This document shows, in pieces, positions 1 to 7,664 of a DNA stretch of 64,000 nucleotides. The translations under genes and the position numbers were made by a program. The first letter of the stretch is position 1; each line of letters opens with the position of its first letter. The stretch comes from Anaerolineaceae bacterium (GTDB taxonomy: Bacteria; Chloroflexota; Anaerolineae; Aggregatilineales; Phototrophicaceae), in assembly GCA_020634165.1 (NCBI GenBank), contig JACKCF010000002.1, positions 372,001 through 436,000 on the forward strand, read 5' to 3'. The notes beneath the pieces were generated by a model. The model searched no databases. It was not told the origin of the DNA and saw only the letters and a program-made list of their open reading frames with translations.

Positions 1-275
1 CTGGCATTGGGGCCGACTGACTCCAAGGAGCGCGAGACGACCCATTTCGGCTGGTTCCGCCACGCCGCCGCGAAGGCGTGTTCGTCTGCATCCCATTCAG
101 CATGATCGTCATCCCAGTAACGCATGATCTCATACATCTGTCGACCGTAAACGCTGCCCGCCTGCCCTTTGGCCTCCTCGATGAAGTGACGGAAGAGCAC
201 AGGGCTTGGCCCAAAGGCCGTATGGTCGACGTAACCGTCCAGTGACTGGTTCATTCCGAAAACGAGCTTAGCCAT
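1..275 (-). CDS. Dihydrofolate reductase-like (RibD C-terminal fold) protein, N-terminal part
   Basis: The first 91 codons of a minus-strand gene run off the left edge of the window. The protein opens MAKLVFGMNQSLDGYVD and continues with a segment containing GRQMYEIMRYW and PKWVVSRSL. This is the usual start of the dihydrofolate reductase / RibD C-terminal superfamily: strand one followed by S-x-DG, then the YGRxMYE helix. Such small proteins are mostly annotated only as DHFR-family; they bind NADPH in known members, but the substrate is unknown here. The ATG at 273-275 is preceded by a GAAAGGA ribosome site. It is divergent from the acetyltransferase at 435. The C-terminal half is not visible. 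Confidence 0.85.
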   Translation of the reverse strand, partial: MAKLVFGMNQSLDGYVDHTAFGPSPVLFRHFIEEAKGQAGSVYGRQMYEIMRYWDDDHAEWDADEHAFAAAWRNQPKWVVSRSLESVGPNA

Positions 276-434
276 ACCCCACATCCTTTCCTTATTCGGA
301 ATTGAAATATATAACCTATTAGCCACATTAGGATAGATCATACGTTCTAATTTATCAAGTGGTCGTGCGATTGGTACCACGTTGCAAACAGCTATAATCA
401 GGCCAGGACCACAGCTTTAGATGAGGAGCCTCCC
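276..434. promoter_or_regulatory. Divergent intergenic region
   Basis: This 159-bp A+T-rich spacer separates the divergent DHFR-like and GNAT genes and must carry both promoters. A GATGAGGAG ribosome site lies directly upstream of the GNAT start. No clean -35/-10 pair is assigned. Confidence 0.4.
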
Positions 435-995
435 ATGCCCGAATTCAAAGATTATACTGATGAAACACTGCCGGATGGTTATGCCTATCAGCGTATGGCC
501 TTTATTCGTATCCACTGGGATGATAGCTACGTCAACAATCCGGATATGCCTCTCAAGCCCGTGATCGAACCAGAGACACGCCACTATTTGTATGTAGCGG
601 GGGAGGCGCTCGTCAGTGCCGCATCAGTCGTGCGGCGTGAGATCACCTGCGATGGTGTGCCCTATGTCTGCTATGGCATGAGCGCCGTCATGACCTTTCC
701 CTTCTTTCGTAAGAATGGCTACGGCAGTCAGGTCGTCAAAGCAGCTACGGACCATATGCAAGCTCAACCTGATGCCGATGTCGCTCTCCTGTGGACATCG
801 CCTGATCGCGGCCCCTGGTATAGCAAGTTTGGCTGGGAAGCGATGCCCGGTCTGACAATCTGGGTCGGTGATCCGCAAAGCCCACGTCACGACGATGACA
901 GCTTCCTCATGATGATGTTCTTATCCGAACGCGCCAAGCAAAACCGCGAAACGATTGTCAACAGCCGAATCTATGTCGGTGAGTGGAGTTGGTAG
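435..995 (+). CDS. GNAT family N-acetyltransferase
   Basis: A 186-residue protein with the GNAT fold. The acetyl-CoA pyrophosphate-binding motif A is recognisable as FFRKNGYGSQVVKAA around residues 90-104 (the Q/RxxGxG/A signature, here with K-N-G-Y-G). It is followed by a WYSKFGWE segment typical of the family C-terminal strand, where a Tyr usually acts as general acid. The start at 435 has a strong GAGGAG ribosome site 7 nt upstream. The acceptor substrate cannot be inferred. It sits alone between a divergent DHFR-like gene and the LRR gene. Confidence 0.85.
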   Translation: MPEFKDYTDETLPDGYAYQRMAFIRIHWDDSYVNNPDMPLKPVIEPETRHYLYVAGEALVSAASVVRREITCDGVPYVCYGMSAVMTFPFFRKNGYGSQVVKAATDHMQAQPDADVALLWTSPDRGPWYSKFGWEAMPGLTIWVGDPQSPRHDDDSFLMMMFLSERAKQNRETIVNSRIYVGEWSW

Positions 996-1150
996 CCATC
1001 CAAACCGACTAAACCTACCGCTGGTAAACGCTCAGTCTATGCTTGGCCGACTAGCTGTTGCGCGCTTCCTATATCATTCGCTACCTTGTAGGTATCGACG
1101 AAGCAGTGCCGCAGCATCGCGGCAAAAAGAGTTTACTGGGGGACAGTATC

Positions 1151-2086
1151 ATGGTCCGGCATGGGCGAAGCATCACCCTGATTGCAATGCTCTTTCTGCT
1201 GATGGCTTTGCTTGTGCCTGATGCCCATGCCCAGGATGCCAACTATAACGAAGCCCTCCAGCGCATCTATGCCGCTGCTGCAACCGGTGCCCGCGAACTG
1301 GCGCTTGATGGCCTCGAACTCACCCAATTGCCGCCGGAACTGTGGTACCTCACCCAACTGGAATCACTCTACCTGACCTATAATCAGCTTGTGACCCTGC
1401 CGCCCCAGATCGCCAATCTGGGCAGTCTCAAGACGCTGGTAATCTCATTCAATCGCCTGCAAACCCTCCCGCCGGAAATTGCCTACCTCAGCCAATTAGA
1501 AGCGCTGTACGCCGAGGACAACCAGATTCGCAGCCTGCCATCGACCATTGGCAACCTGTATAACCTGCGCCTGCTCTATCTGGGGCATAACGAGCTGACG
1601 ACCATTCCAGCGCAGATCGGAACGCTAGGGGAGTTGCGTGTGCTCTACCTAAAATACAATCGCCTGGAAGAATTACCGCCAGCCATTGGCCAGCTTCGCC
1701 AATTAACCTATGTCGATCTTTCGCACAACAATCTCAAGGCGCTCCCAGGCGAATTTGGCAGCCTCATCACAATCACTGAGCTGGATATATCCGCTAACAG
1801 CTTGCAACGGCTACCTGCCAGTATGGTCAATCTGCGCAGTCTGATGACCTTTGATGTCTGGAATAATCCGCTGGTGGTGCGCTACCCATCCTTTGGCGAC
1901 TATATCCCCGCCCAGATCAGCGCCTATCTAGAGGATCAGGCCGCCTTCGACCGCGCCCAGTTCTGGGACCATCTACGCGATATTGTGCTGGCTATCGTCG
2001 TCATTGTCGTGCTGATGGGCAGCCAGTATATTCTGATGCGCCGCTACTACCTCAGCCAGCTTCATCAGCAGCCCGCCTGGCCGTAG
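1151..2086 (+). CDS. Secreted/membrane-anchored leucine-rich repeat protein
   Basis: A 311-residue protein. I place the start at the ATG at 1151, because it gives a classical signal peptide (hydrophobic core, then AHAQ) and has a GGGGGAC ribosome site, whereas the upstream TTG-initiated extension has neither. Residues ~45-255 hold about nine 23-residue leucine-rich repeats of the bacterial/plant-type pattern LxxLxxLxLxxNxLxxLPxxI. Examples are LESLYLTYNQLVTLP and LRLLYLGHNELTTIP. A C-terminal transmembrane helix (DIVLAIVVIVVLMGSQYIL) is followed by RR. The LRR domain should therefore lie outside the cytoplasmic membrane, tethered at the C-terminus. LRR proteins bind protein partners; the ligand is unknown. 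Confidence 0.85.
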   Translation: MVRHGRSITLIAMLFLLMALLVPDAHAQDANYNEALQRIYAAAATGARELALDGLELTQLPPELWYLTQLESLYLTYNQLVTLPPQIANLGSLKTLVISFNRLQTLPPEIAYLSQLEALYAEDNQIRSLPSTIGNLYNLRLLYLGHNELTTIPAQIGTLGELRVLYLKYNRLEELPPAIGQLRQLTYVDLSHNNLKALPGEFGSLITITELDISANSLQRLPASMVNLRSLMTFDVWNNPLVVRYPSFGDYIPAQISAYLEDQAAFDRAQFWDHLRDIVLAIVVIVVLMGSQYILMRRYYLSQLHQQPAWP

Positions 2087-2102
2087 CTGGACCTTCCCAT
2101 GC

Positions 2103-2108
2103 TATAAT
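2103..2108 (+). promoter_or_regulatory. Candidate -10 box of the Uma2 gene
   Basis: A perfect TATAAT lies 33 nt before the ATG at 2141. No convincing -35 hexamer is present, so this is a tentative call. Confidence 0.35.
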
Positions 2109-2140
2109 GCAGGTAAGGAACGCGGCTTAAAGGACATAAG

Positions 2141-2743
2141 ATGGCGCTGCCGAAATCAACGTATGTGACGGAAGAAGAATATCTCGCATATGAAGATAGT
2201 AATGAGTTCCGCCATGAATACGCTAAGGGTAAAATCATGGTCAAAGAGGGTTCTACCCGTGAACACAGTCTGATTTGTACAAACCTCATACTTTGCCTGA
2301 GTGATCATCTATCTGAACAAGATTGCGATATGATGGTCATTCAAATGCGTGTACATATTCCAGCGACAGGTTCTTATCGCTATCCTGATGTCGTGATTGT
2401 CTGCGACAAGCCCCAATACTCTGATGAAAAAGAATACAACTTACTCAATCCCATAGTTTTGATGGAAGTCCTGTCGGAAGAGACAGAGATAATCGATCAT
2501 GTGGAGAAGCTGGCCGAATACCGCCGGATTCCGTCTTTGCAGGAATATCTGCTCATCTCACAGGATGCACCTCGGATTGAGCGTTACCTTAAGCAGGATG
2601 AGCACAACTGGCTCTACACTGAGTTAACGGGACTCGACCAGCAATTAGCCTTACCCTCTATCGACTGTACGCTGCAATTCAGCGATGTCTTCCACCGTAT
2701 TGACTTCGACACACCATCAGACCCATCGGAAAGCCCCGAATAG
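2141..2743 (+). CDS. Uma2 family (DUF820) endonuclease-like protein
   Basis: A 200-residue protein of the Uma2/DUF820 family, which has a restriction-endonuclease-like (PD-(D/E)xK) fold and is abundant in cyanobacteria and Chloroflexota. Visible landmarks are the N-terminal TEEEYLAYE and RHEY segment, the YRYPDVVIV strand carrying the putative metal Asp, and the VLMEVLSEET strand carrying the Glu. The family's physiological role is not settled. The length is normal. The start ATG at 2141 follows an AAGGACAT ribosome site, and a TATAAT box lies upstream. Confidence 0.85.
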   Translation: MALPKSTYVTEEEYLAYEDSNEFRHEYAKGKIMVKEGSTREHSLICTNLILCLSDHLSEQDCDMMVIQMRVHIPATGSYRYPDVVIVCDKPQYSDEKEYNLLNPIVLMEVLSEETEIIDHVEKLAEYRRIPSLQEYLLISQDAPRIERYLKQDEHNWLYTELTGLDQQLALPSIDCTLQFSDVFHRIDFDTPSDPSESPE

Positions 2744-2776
2744 CCTCAAACTCACTTTGCACTAGGTCCATCATCT

Positions 2777-2806
2777 TTGCCTTGTCCCTGAACGATTTTA
2801 TATAAT
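2777..2806 (+). promoter_or_regulatory. Candidate sigma-70-type promoter of the aldo/keto reductase gene
   Basis: TTGCCT (2777-2782) and TATAAT (2801-2806) are separated by 18 bp. They lie about 30 nt before the chosen start at 2836. Confidence 0.45.
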
Positions 2807-2835
2807 GAGTGCACGAACTTCTGACGAGGAGAATA

Positions 2836-3702
2836 ATGATGGCTATTGAAAAACTACGTTTTGGTCGTACCGGGCACATGAGCACCCGCACTTTATTTGG
2901 TGCGGCCTCATTGGGCAATGTTACCCAGGCAGAAGCCGACCAAACGCTCGATGTTCTACTTAAGTATGGTGTCAACCATATTGATACCGCCGCCAGCTAT
3001 GGCCATTCTGAAGAACGCATTGGCCCCTGGATGAAGCGCGGCCTGCGCGATCAGTTCTTCCTGGCGACCAAGACCGGCGAACGCACCTATGCCAAAGCCA
3101 AGGTAGAATTCCTGCGCTCCCTGGAACGCCTCAATGTCGATTCGGTCGATCTCATCCAACTGCACTATCTGGTAGGTGAGGACGAATGGGAAGTCGCGAT
3201 GGGCGAGGGCGGTGTGCTGGAATACCTTATTGAGGCCAAGGAACAGGGTCTGGTCAAGTACATTGGCGTGACTGGCCACGATGTCGCCATTGTTGAAATG
3301 CACCGTCGCAGCCTGGAACGCTACGATTTTGATTCCGTGCTGCTGCCCTATAACTATCTCATGATGAAGAACCCGATCTATGCCGATGGCTTCCAGACTG
3401 TGCTTGATATGGCCAAAGAGCGCGATGTCGCCGTACAGACCATCAAATCGATCACGCGCCGACCATATCCGAGCGAGCAGCGCACCCACTCGACATGGTA
3501 CGAACCGCTGACCGATCCCGATAGCATTACCAAAGCCGTGCATTGGGTCCTGGGCCAACCCGGCATCTTCCTGAATACGGTCGGCGATATTCACCTGCTG
3601 CCGACGGTGCTTGAAGCCGCCGCCAACCTCGCGCCACGTCCATCGGACGCAGAAATGGATGCGGTTGTCTCCCAATGGACGATGGCACCATTGTTCACCT
3701 AG
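2836..3702 (+). CDS. Aldo/keto reductase
   Basis: A 288-residue NADPH-dependent oxidoreductase of the AKR TIM-barrel superfamily. The catalytic tetrad is visible: Asp and Tyr in HIDTAASYGHSEERIG, Lys in FFLATKTGE, and His in IQLHYL. The start is ATG 2836 (or the adjacent ATG 2839), directly after a GACGAGGAGAA ribosome site; the upstream-extended frame lacks one. A promoter-like TATAAT lies upstream. The protein is somewhat shorter than plant-type AKRs and resembles bacterial predicted oxidoreductases of the AKR5/AKR11 kind. The substrate is unknown. Confidence 0.9.
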   Translation: MMAIEKLRFGRTGHMSTRTLFGAASLGNVTQAEADQTLDVLLKYGVNHIDTAASYGHSEERIGPWMKRGLRDQFFLATKTGERTYAKAKVEFLRSLERLNVDSVDLIQLHYLVGEDEWEVAMGEGGVLEYLIEAKEQGLVKYIGVTGHDVAIVEMHRRSLERYDFDSVLLPYNYLMMKNPIYADGFQTVLDMAKERDVAVQTIKSITRRPYPSEQRTHSTWYEPLTDPDSITKAVHWVLGQPGIFLNTVGDIHLLPTVLEAAANLAPRPSDAEMDAVVSQWTMAPLFT

Positions 3703-3821
3703 TCGTTCCCGGCGGATTTTGCCGCTCGTCATCCTCAGGTGGTGACGGCTTACACTAATAGCAAGCCCTCCAATAACGGACAATGCTGGTAGGAAAGAGT
3801 CCGTTTATTGGAGGGTTTTCC

Positions 3822-5123
3822 ATGCCGATTAAAAAATGGCTGGTTTTGTTGTTAGCTTTGATTTTTGTCTTACCCGGTGCGCAGTCCCAGGAGAACGTCG
3901 TCTACGGCGTATTCTTCTATTCACCAACCTGCCCGCACTGCCATGAAGTGATTACCAATCACTGGCCTGGGATCGCCGAAACCTTTGGCGACCAGCTCCA
4001 GGTTATGTTCATTGATGTCACGACCGAGATGGGCGCGCAGATCATGAACCTGACACGTCAGGCAATGGGCATTGAATCCACTGGCGTACCTATGCTCATC
4101 ATCGGTGATAACGTCCTGATCGGCTCGGTCGATATTCCGGCCCGTACGCCTGACATTGTACGCGAGGGCATCGACAACGGCGGTATTTCCTTCCCGCCTG
4201 TTCCGATTTTACAAATGACCTATGATGCCGCTGTCGCCCGTGAAGCCGCCGCCAATTCCGAGAGCAGCACCACAAGCAGCGAAACCGAGACCGGTGGTGA
4301 AACCGAAGCCGACAGTGAAACGGAAACCACTTCAGCCGTTACCGAAACGGCCACCGAGGCCGAAGCCACGCTTGATAGCACAGTCGCCGCCCAGGAAGCA
4401 ACCCTGTTCGATAAGCTTGCTCAGGACCCTGTCGCCAACATCGTTGCTGTCATCGTGCTGATCGCGCTCATCACCAGCATGATTATTTTCCTGTTCGCCT
4501 TCCGCAAAGAACGCCTACAGAAGATCGCCCGTCCGGCCCTGATCGCCTTGGGCATTGGCGGATTGATCGTTGGTGGGGCGTTATTCGCTGGCAGCCTGAG
4601 CGAAGGCGCTGTTGCTCTGCTCCCCGCGATTTTGCTGCTGGTATTCGCTGTATTGCTCATCAATAGCCTGCGTGCTGGCCAGAAGCCGATGCTGCCATAC
4701 TGGATCGTTCCGGTGCTGGCGATTGCGGGTCTGGTCGCTGCCGGATACCTCACATCGGTAGAGATGAGTGAAGGTGCCGAGGCTGTCTGTGGTGCAGTCG
4801 GTAATTGTAATGCAGTCCAGCAAAGCGAATACGCGCGCCTGTTTGGTATTCCCGTCAGCATACTGGGCCTGGGCGTCTACATCGTGATCCTGCTGGTGTG
4901 GGGCTATACGCAGTTCTTCAGCGATAAACACTTCAACAACTTCCTATGGCTGATCGCCCTGTTAGGCGTGGCTTTCTCTGCCTACCTGACCTTCCTGGAG
5001 CCGTTTGTCATTGGCGCAACCTGCCTCTGGTGCCTGACATCCGCCCTGGTGATGATGGCTTTGCTGTGGGTGCTGGTTCCCTACGCCGATGTGCTACAGC
5101 CACCTCAGCGAACGACTGCCTGA
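3822..5123 (+). CDS. Thioredoxin-like / vitamin K epoxide reductase (VKOR) fusion
   Basis: A 433-residue protein with signal sequence, start at ATG 3822 after a GGAGGG ribosome site. Residues ~25-120 form a thioredoxin-like domain with the redox motif CPHC (residues 37-40). A Ser/Thr/Glu-rich linker of ~70 residues follows, then about five membrane helices. The C-terminal VKOR domain shows the loop cysteines in AVCGAVGNC and the membrane-embedded CLWC pair near the end. VKOR reoxidises a DsbA/thioredoxin-like partner and passes electrons to quinone, so this fusion should generate disulfides in extracytoplasmic proteins. In the commonly described bacterial fusion the VKOR domain is N-terminal; here the order is reversed. 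Confidence 0.88.
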   Translation: MPIKKWLVLLLALIFVLPGAQSQENVVYGVFFYSPTCPHCHEVITNHWPGIAETFGDQLQVMFIDVTTEMGAQIMNLTRQAMGIESTGVPMLIIGDNVLIGSVDIPARTPDIVREGIDNGGISFPPVPILQMTYDAAVAREAAANSESSTTSSETETGGETEADSETETTSAVTETATEAEATLDSTVAAQEATLFDKLAQDPVANIVAVIVLIALITSMIIFLFAFRKERLQKIARPALIALGIGGLIVGGALFAGSLSEGAVALLPAILLLVFAVLLINSLRAGQKPMLPYWIVPVLAIAGLVAAGYLTSVEMSEGAEAVCGAVGNCNAVQQSEYARLFGIPVSILGLGVYIVILLVWGYTQFFSDKHFNNFLWLIALLGVAFSAYLTFLEPFVIGATCLWCLTSALVMMALLWVLVPYADVLQPPQRTTA

Positions 5124-5166
5124 TCGCATTCATAGCCCTGCGCTGAAAACTTGATGCAACAAAAAT

Positions 5167-5192
5167 GAGGCACTCCCGCTTAGGGGTGCCTC
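5167..5192 (-). terminator. Intrinsic terminator between convergent genes
   Basis: An 11-bp stem (GAGGCAC + TCCC, one G-U pair) with a 5-nt loop. Read on the minus strand it is followed by ATTTTTG, so it best serves the minus-strand gene ending at 5251. It may also stop the plus-strand VKOR gene. Confidence 0.7.
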
Positions 5193-5250
5193 TTGCACAA
5201 GGAGAAAAGGATGGGGTCTCGTCGCCATTGACTGGCAGCGAGGTTATTGA

Positions 5251-6321
5251 TTAAGCATTACCACCATTACCATTGGTGCTGCTGCCACTGTTGTCATTGC
5301 TGCCATCGCTGTTGCTGCTGCCATCGTCACTGCCATTGTTGCCATTTTGGCCACCGAAGTTACCACGATTTCCGCGTCCGCCTGGGCCGAAGTTGCGCTG
5401 ATTGCCGCGCCCAAAGAAATCCATATCACCATCGAAGTCGCGCATGCGAGCACCCAGGACGGTGTTCAGCAGTGTGTCGATGTGTTCAGCCAGGGTATCT
5501 GCGTCGACATTCGGGAATTGTTCGGTCGCCGCGTCGAGCAGGGCCTGAGTGACTTCGTCAACATTACCACCGTTGGCCTCGATGACTTCTGCCAGCGTTT
5601 GGCCAGCGTCCATGCCTGCCTGGATCTGTTCAACAGTCAGACCAGTGGCGTCCAGAATATACTGGGCGATTTGCAGTCCACGACCATTGAATGGCATACG
5701 GCTGCCCAGTACGGTATTGAGCAGGGTATCAATGCGTGCGGCGATAGTATCGGCATCAACGTTCGGGAACTGCTCGGTTGCTGCGTCGATCAGCGCCTGG
5801 GTGACTTCGTCAACGTTGCCACCATTGGCTTCGATGACTTCCGCCAGTGTTTGGCCCGCTTCCATGCCTGCCTGTATCTGTTCAAGGGTCAGGCCAGTAG
5901 CATCCAGAACGTACTGGGCGATTTGCAGGCCACGCCCATTGAGCGGCATACGGCTGCCTAGTTCACGCGCCAGCAGGGTGTCAATGCGTTCCGTCAGCAG
6001 GCTCTCGTAATTGGCCATACCGGCATCGATTAGTGCCTGACGAACCGCTTCAACATCGCCGCCATTGGCTTCGATGACCTCGGCCAGTGTCTGGCCTTCT
6101 GCGATCCCTGCTTGAATCTGCTCAACTGTCAGACCAGTGACTTCCAGGATGGTATCCATCCAATTGTGTAGGCGATCCCTCAGGCCAAAAGGTGCGACCT
6201 GGGACATATCGGTTTGAGTGTCGGTATCCGTGTCCGTTCCGGTGTCATCCTGGGCACCGACGGCGGCGACGCTCACTAACAAAATTGCGAAAACGGTCAT
6301 AAGGGTAAATAGGCGTTTCAT
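5251..6321 (-). CDS. Secreted helical-repeat protein, function unknown
   Basis: A 356-residue protein with a signal peptide (MKRLFTLMTVFAILLVSVAAVGAQ minus its last residues) and a short Asp/Thr-rich stretch. It then has three ~85-95-residue repeats, each containing TLAEVIEANGG plus a V-D/E-x-V-T/R-QAL helix, followed by an ARIDTLL segment. The C-terminal ~60 residues are Gly/Asn/Ser-rich low-complexity sequence, probably disordered. The repeats are close copies, especially units two and three, so they arose by recent tandem duplication; the DNA copies are about 250 bp apart. I do not recognise a characterised family. It is exported and terminated by the hairpin at 5167. No enzymatic motif is seen. 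Confidence 0.8.
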   Translation of the reverse strand: MKRLFTLMTVFAILLVSVAAVGAQDDTGTDTDTDTQTDMSQVAPFGLRDRLHNWMDTILEVTGLTVEQIQAGIAEGQTLAEVIEANGGDVEAVRQALIDAGMANYESLLTERIDTLLARELGSRMPLNGRGLQIAQYVLDATGLTLEQIQAGMEAGQTLAEVIEANGGNVDEVTQALIDAATEQFPNVDADTIAARIDTLLNTVLGSRMPFNGRGLQIAQYILDATGLTVEQIQAGMDAGQTLAEVIEANGGNVDEVTQALLDAATEQFPNVDADTLAEHIDTLLNTVLGARMRDFDGDMDFFGRGNQRNFGPGGRGNRGNFGGQNGNNGSDDGSSNSDGSNDNSGSSTNGNGGNA

Positions 6322-6944
6322 GTCTTTGCTCCTCCGTTGGGCGGCCCTTCGACAATGAGGGCACCCGTTTGTTGTACGCTTATTGAAGCAAGAATGTGTT
6401 AGGTAAGTTTTGTGCAGATGTAAAACCCGACGCGCCTTTGTAAATTATCTGTAAGCAGCAAATTGAGGGCACTTACGCCGCTTCCTCTTATATAGGGATG
6501 GCCATAGGGCAGGGGGATACACAGGGGCGTTGATCTAAGTTTTCTGTTATGGCTGGTAAACTTCACAAGGCCCAAATATCTTCTTCGAGGGTTCTTCATA
6601 GGTTCTGACTATGCTAAACGTGGATGTAAATCACAACCTGATTTGCATTAGTTTCACCCCCGTAGTAAGTCCCTTCATTGAAGGGACTTTCCGTATGGCA
6701 TGGCCATGATGGCCTGCGGGGGACCTCAGTCTGAAATCTACCGCTTCATATCCCCTGGCCCAAATGACGACGGAGATCCCGGGCCAGGGGTGCTCCTTGT
6801 TCAACCACCGTACCCCGTCACAAGAAAATATCATTCCTGCGTCGCCTGCCTCATCGCCGCTTGGCCTTAGAACAAATGTCTTGACAAGAACGTAAAAATC
6901 TGTTTTTATAATAAAAATAATTTGTGCGATAGATAGTGTTCCCT
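6322..6944. other. Long intergenic region with strong hairpins
   Basis: About 620 bp without a supportable gene. It contains a near-perfect palindrome at 6667-6689 (arms AAGTCCCTTCA), GGCCAT/ATGGCC at ~6702-6714, and a 10-bp GC stem CCCCTGGCCC (6752-6761) with GGGCCAGGGG (6781-6790). Two short minus-strand reading frames overlap these hairpins but show no coding features. The left part carries the promoter of the minus-strand repeat protein, and the right end carries the promoter of the regulator. Confidence 0.5.
6881..6912 (+). promoter_or_regulatory. Candidate promoter of the winged-helix regulator gene
   Basis: A consensus TTGACA (6881-6886) and consensus TATAAT (6907-6912) are present, but with a 20-bp spacer. 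A looser TTTATA at 6905-6910 gives 18 bp. The start codon lies ~33 nt downstream, so the leader would be short. Confidence 0.5.
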
Positions 6945-7592
6945 ATGCGCGATGTGTTCTATATCGATAATGTAGACCAGGCAACGACCCTGCTTAAGCC
7001 GATCCGCTTGCAGATTTTGCAGCGCCTGGATGAAAGCCGCTCCTGCTCGGAACTATCCGATTACTTTGGCAGCACGCCCCAGAAAATGTACTACCACGTT
7101 AAAGAGTTGGAGCGCGCTGGACTGGTTCGTAAAGTTGCCGAGAAGCGGGTGCGCGGAACTGTCGAAGGTTACTATCAGGCCCAGGCTCGCAGCTATTGGC
7201 TGGCACCGCAGCTCGTTAGCCAGATCGGCAGTGAGCAAGCCGCCAGCGATCAGGCCAACCTGCGCGTCTTGCTGGACCTCGCTGCCGAGGTCCACGACGA
7301 CATCGGCCACCTGGGCAATCGCAGCGCCACTGGCGAACATATCCCGTCGCTGTCACTCTCAGCGCAAATCACACTGCCGGATAAATCCCGTCGCGCGGAA
7401 TTCCTGGCTGAGCTACAAACCGTCTTCCAGCAGCTTGCCACCAAATACGGTACGCCCAGCGAAGACATCGCCGTCACTGATGAACAGGGTTTTCGTCTGG
7501 TGCTGATGTGTTATCCGAAAACCGACGAGGCACCACCTGCCACCAGTCAAAGCGGTTCGGAACCGCCTCCGTCCATCGATAGCCAAAACTAG
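6945..7592 (+). CDS. Winged helix-turn-helix (ArsR-like) transcriptional regulator
   Basis: A 215-residue DNA-binding protein. Residues ~10-80 form a winged HTH of the ArsR/HTH_20 type: LKPIRLQILQRLDE, CSELSDYFG, then the recognition helix KMYYHVKELERAGLV and the wing KRVRGTVEGYY. The C-terminal ~130 residues are an uncharacterised effector region ending in a Ser/Pro/Glu-rich tail. ATG 6945 is preferred over GTG 6936, but neither has a good ribosome site. It lies just upstream of an SRPBCC gene. This ArsR-SRPBCC pairing is common and suggests the regulator controls its neighbour, perhaps through the TTGGGATA elements seen around that gene. Confidence 0.88.
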   Translation: MRDVFYIDNVDQATTLLKPIRLQILQRLDESRSCSELSDYFGSTPQKMYYHVKELERAGLVRKVAEKRVRGTVEGYYQAQARSYWLAPQLVSQIGSEQAASDQANLRVLLDLAAEVHDDIGHLGNRSATGEHIPSLSLSAQITLPDKSRRAEFLAELQTVFQQLATKYGTPSEDIAVTDEQGFRLVLMCYPKTDEAPPATSQSGSEPPPSIDSQN

Positions 7593-7620
7593 CCTTTTTC
7601 CCATGTGTTGTTGATACGAA

Positions 7621-7643
7621 TTTGGGAAACCTGTTGGGATAAG
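7621..7643 (+). promoter_or_regulatory. Two TTGGGAAA/TTGGGATAA elements upstream of the SRPBCC gene
   Basis: TTTGGGAAAC (7621-7630) and TTGGGATAAG (7634-7643) are spaced 12-13 bp apart, between the regulator's stop and the SRPBCC start. They match the cluster at 8613-8704 and are candidate operator half-sites. Confidence 0.4.
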
Positions 7644-7664
7644 AGAGAAGGGTACTTTACAAAA

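Noticed and set aside
6399..6599. 66-codon minus-strand frame
   Set aside because: No ribosome site, odd composition and no similarity I recognise; it lies in the promoter region of the repeat protein.
6631..6834. 67-codon minus-strand frame in the long intergenic region
   Set aside because: It spans the strong hairpins, has no ribosome site or domain, and is better explained by structured intergenic DNA.
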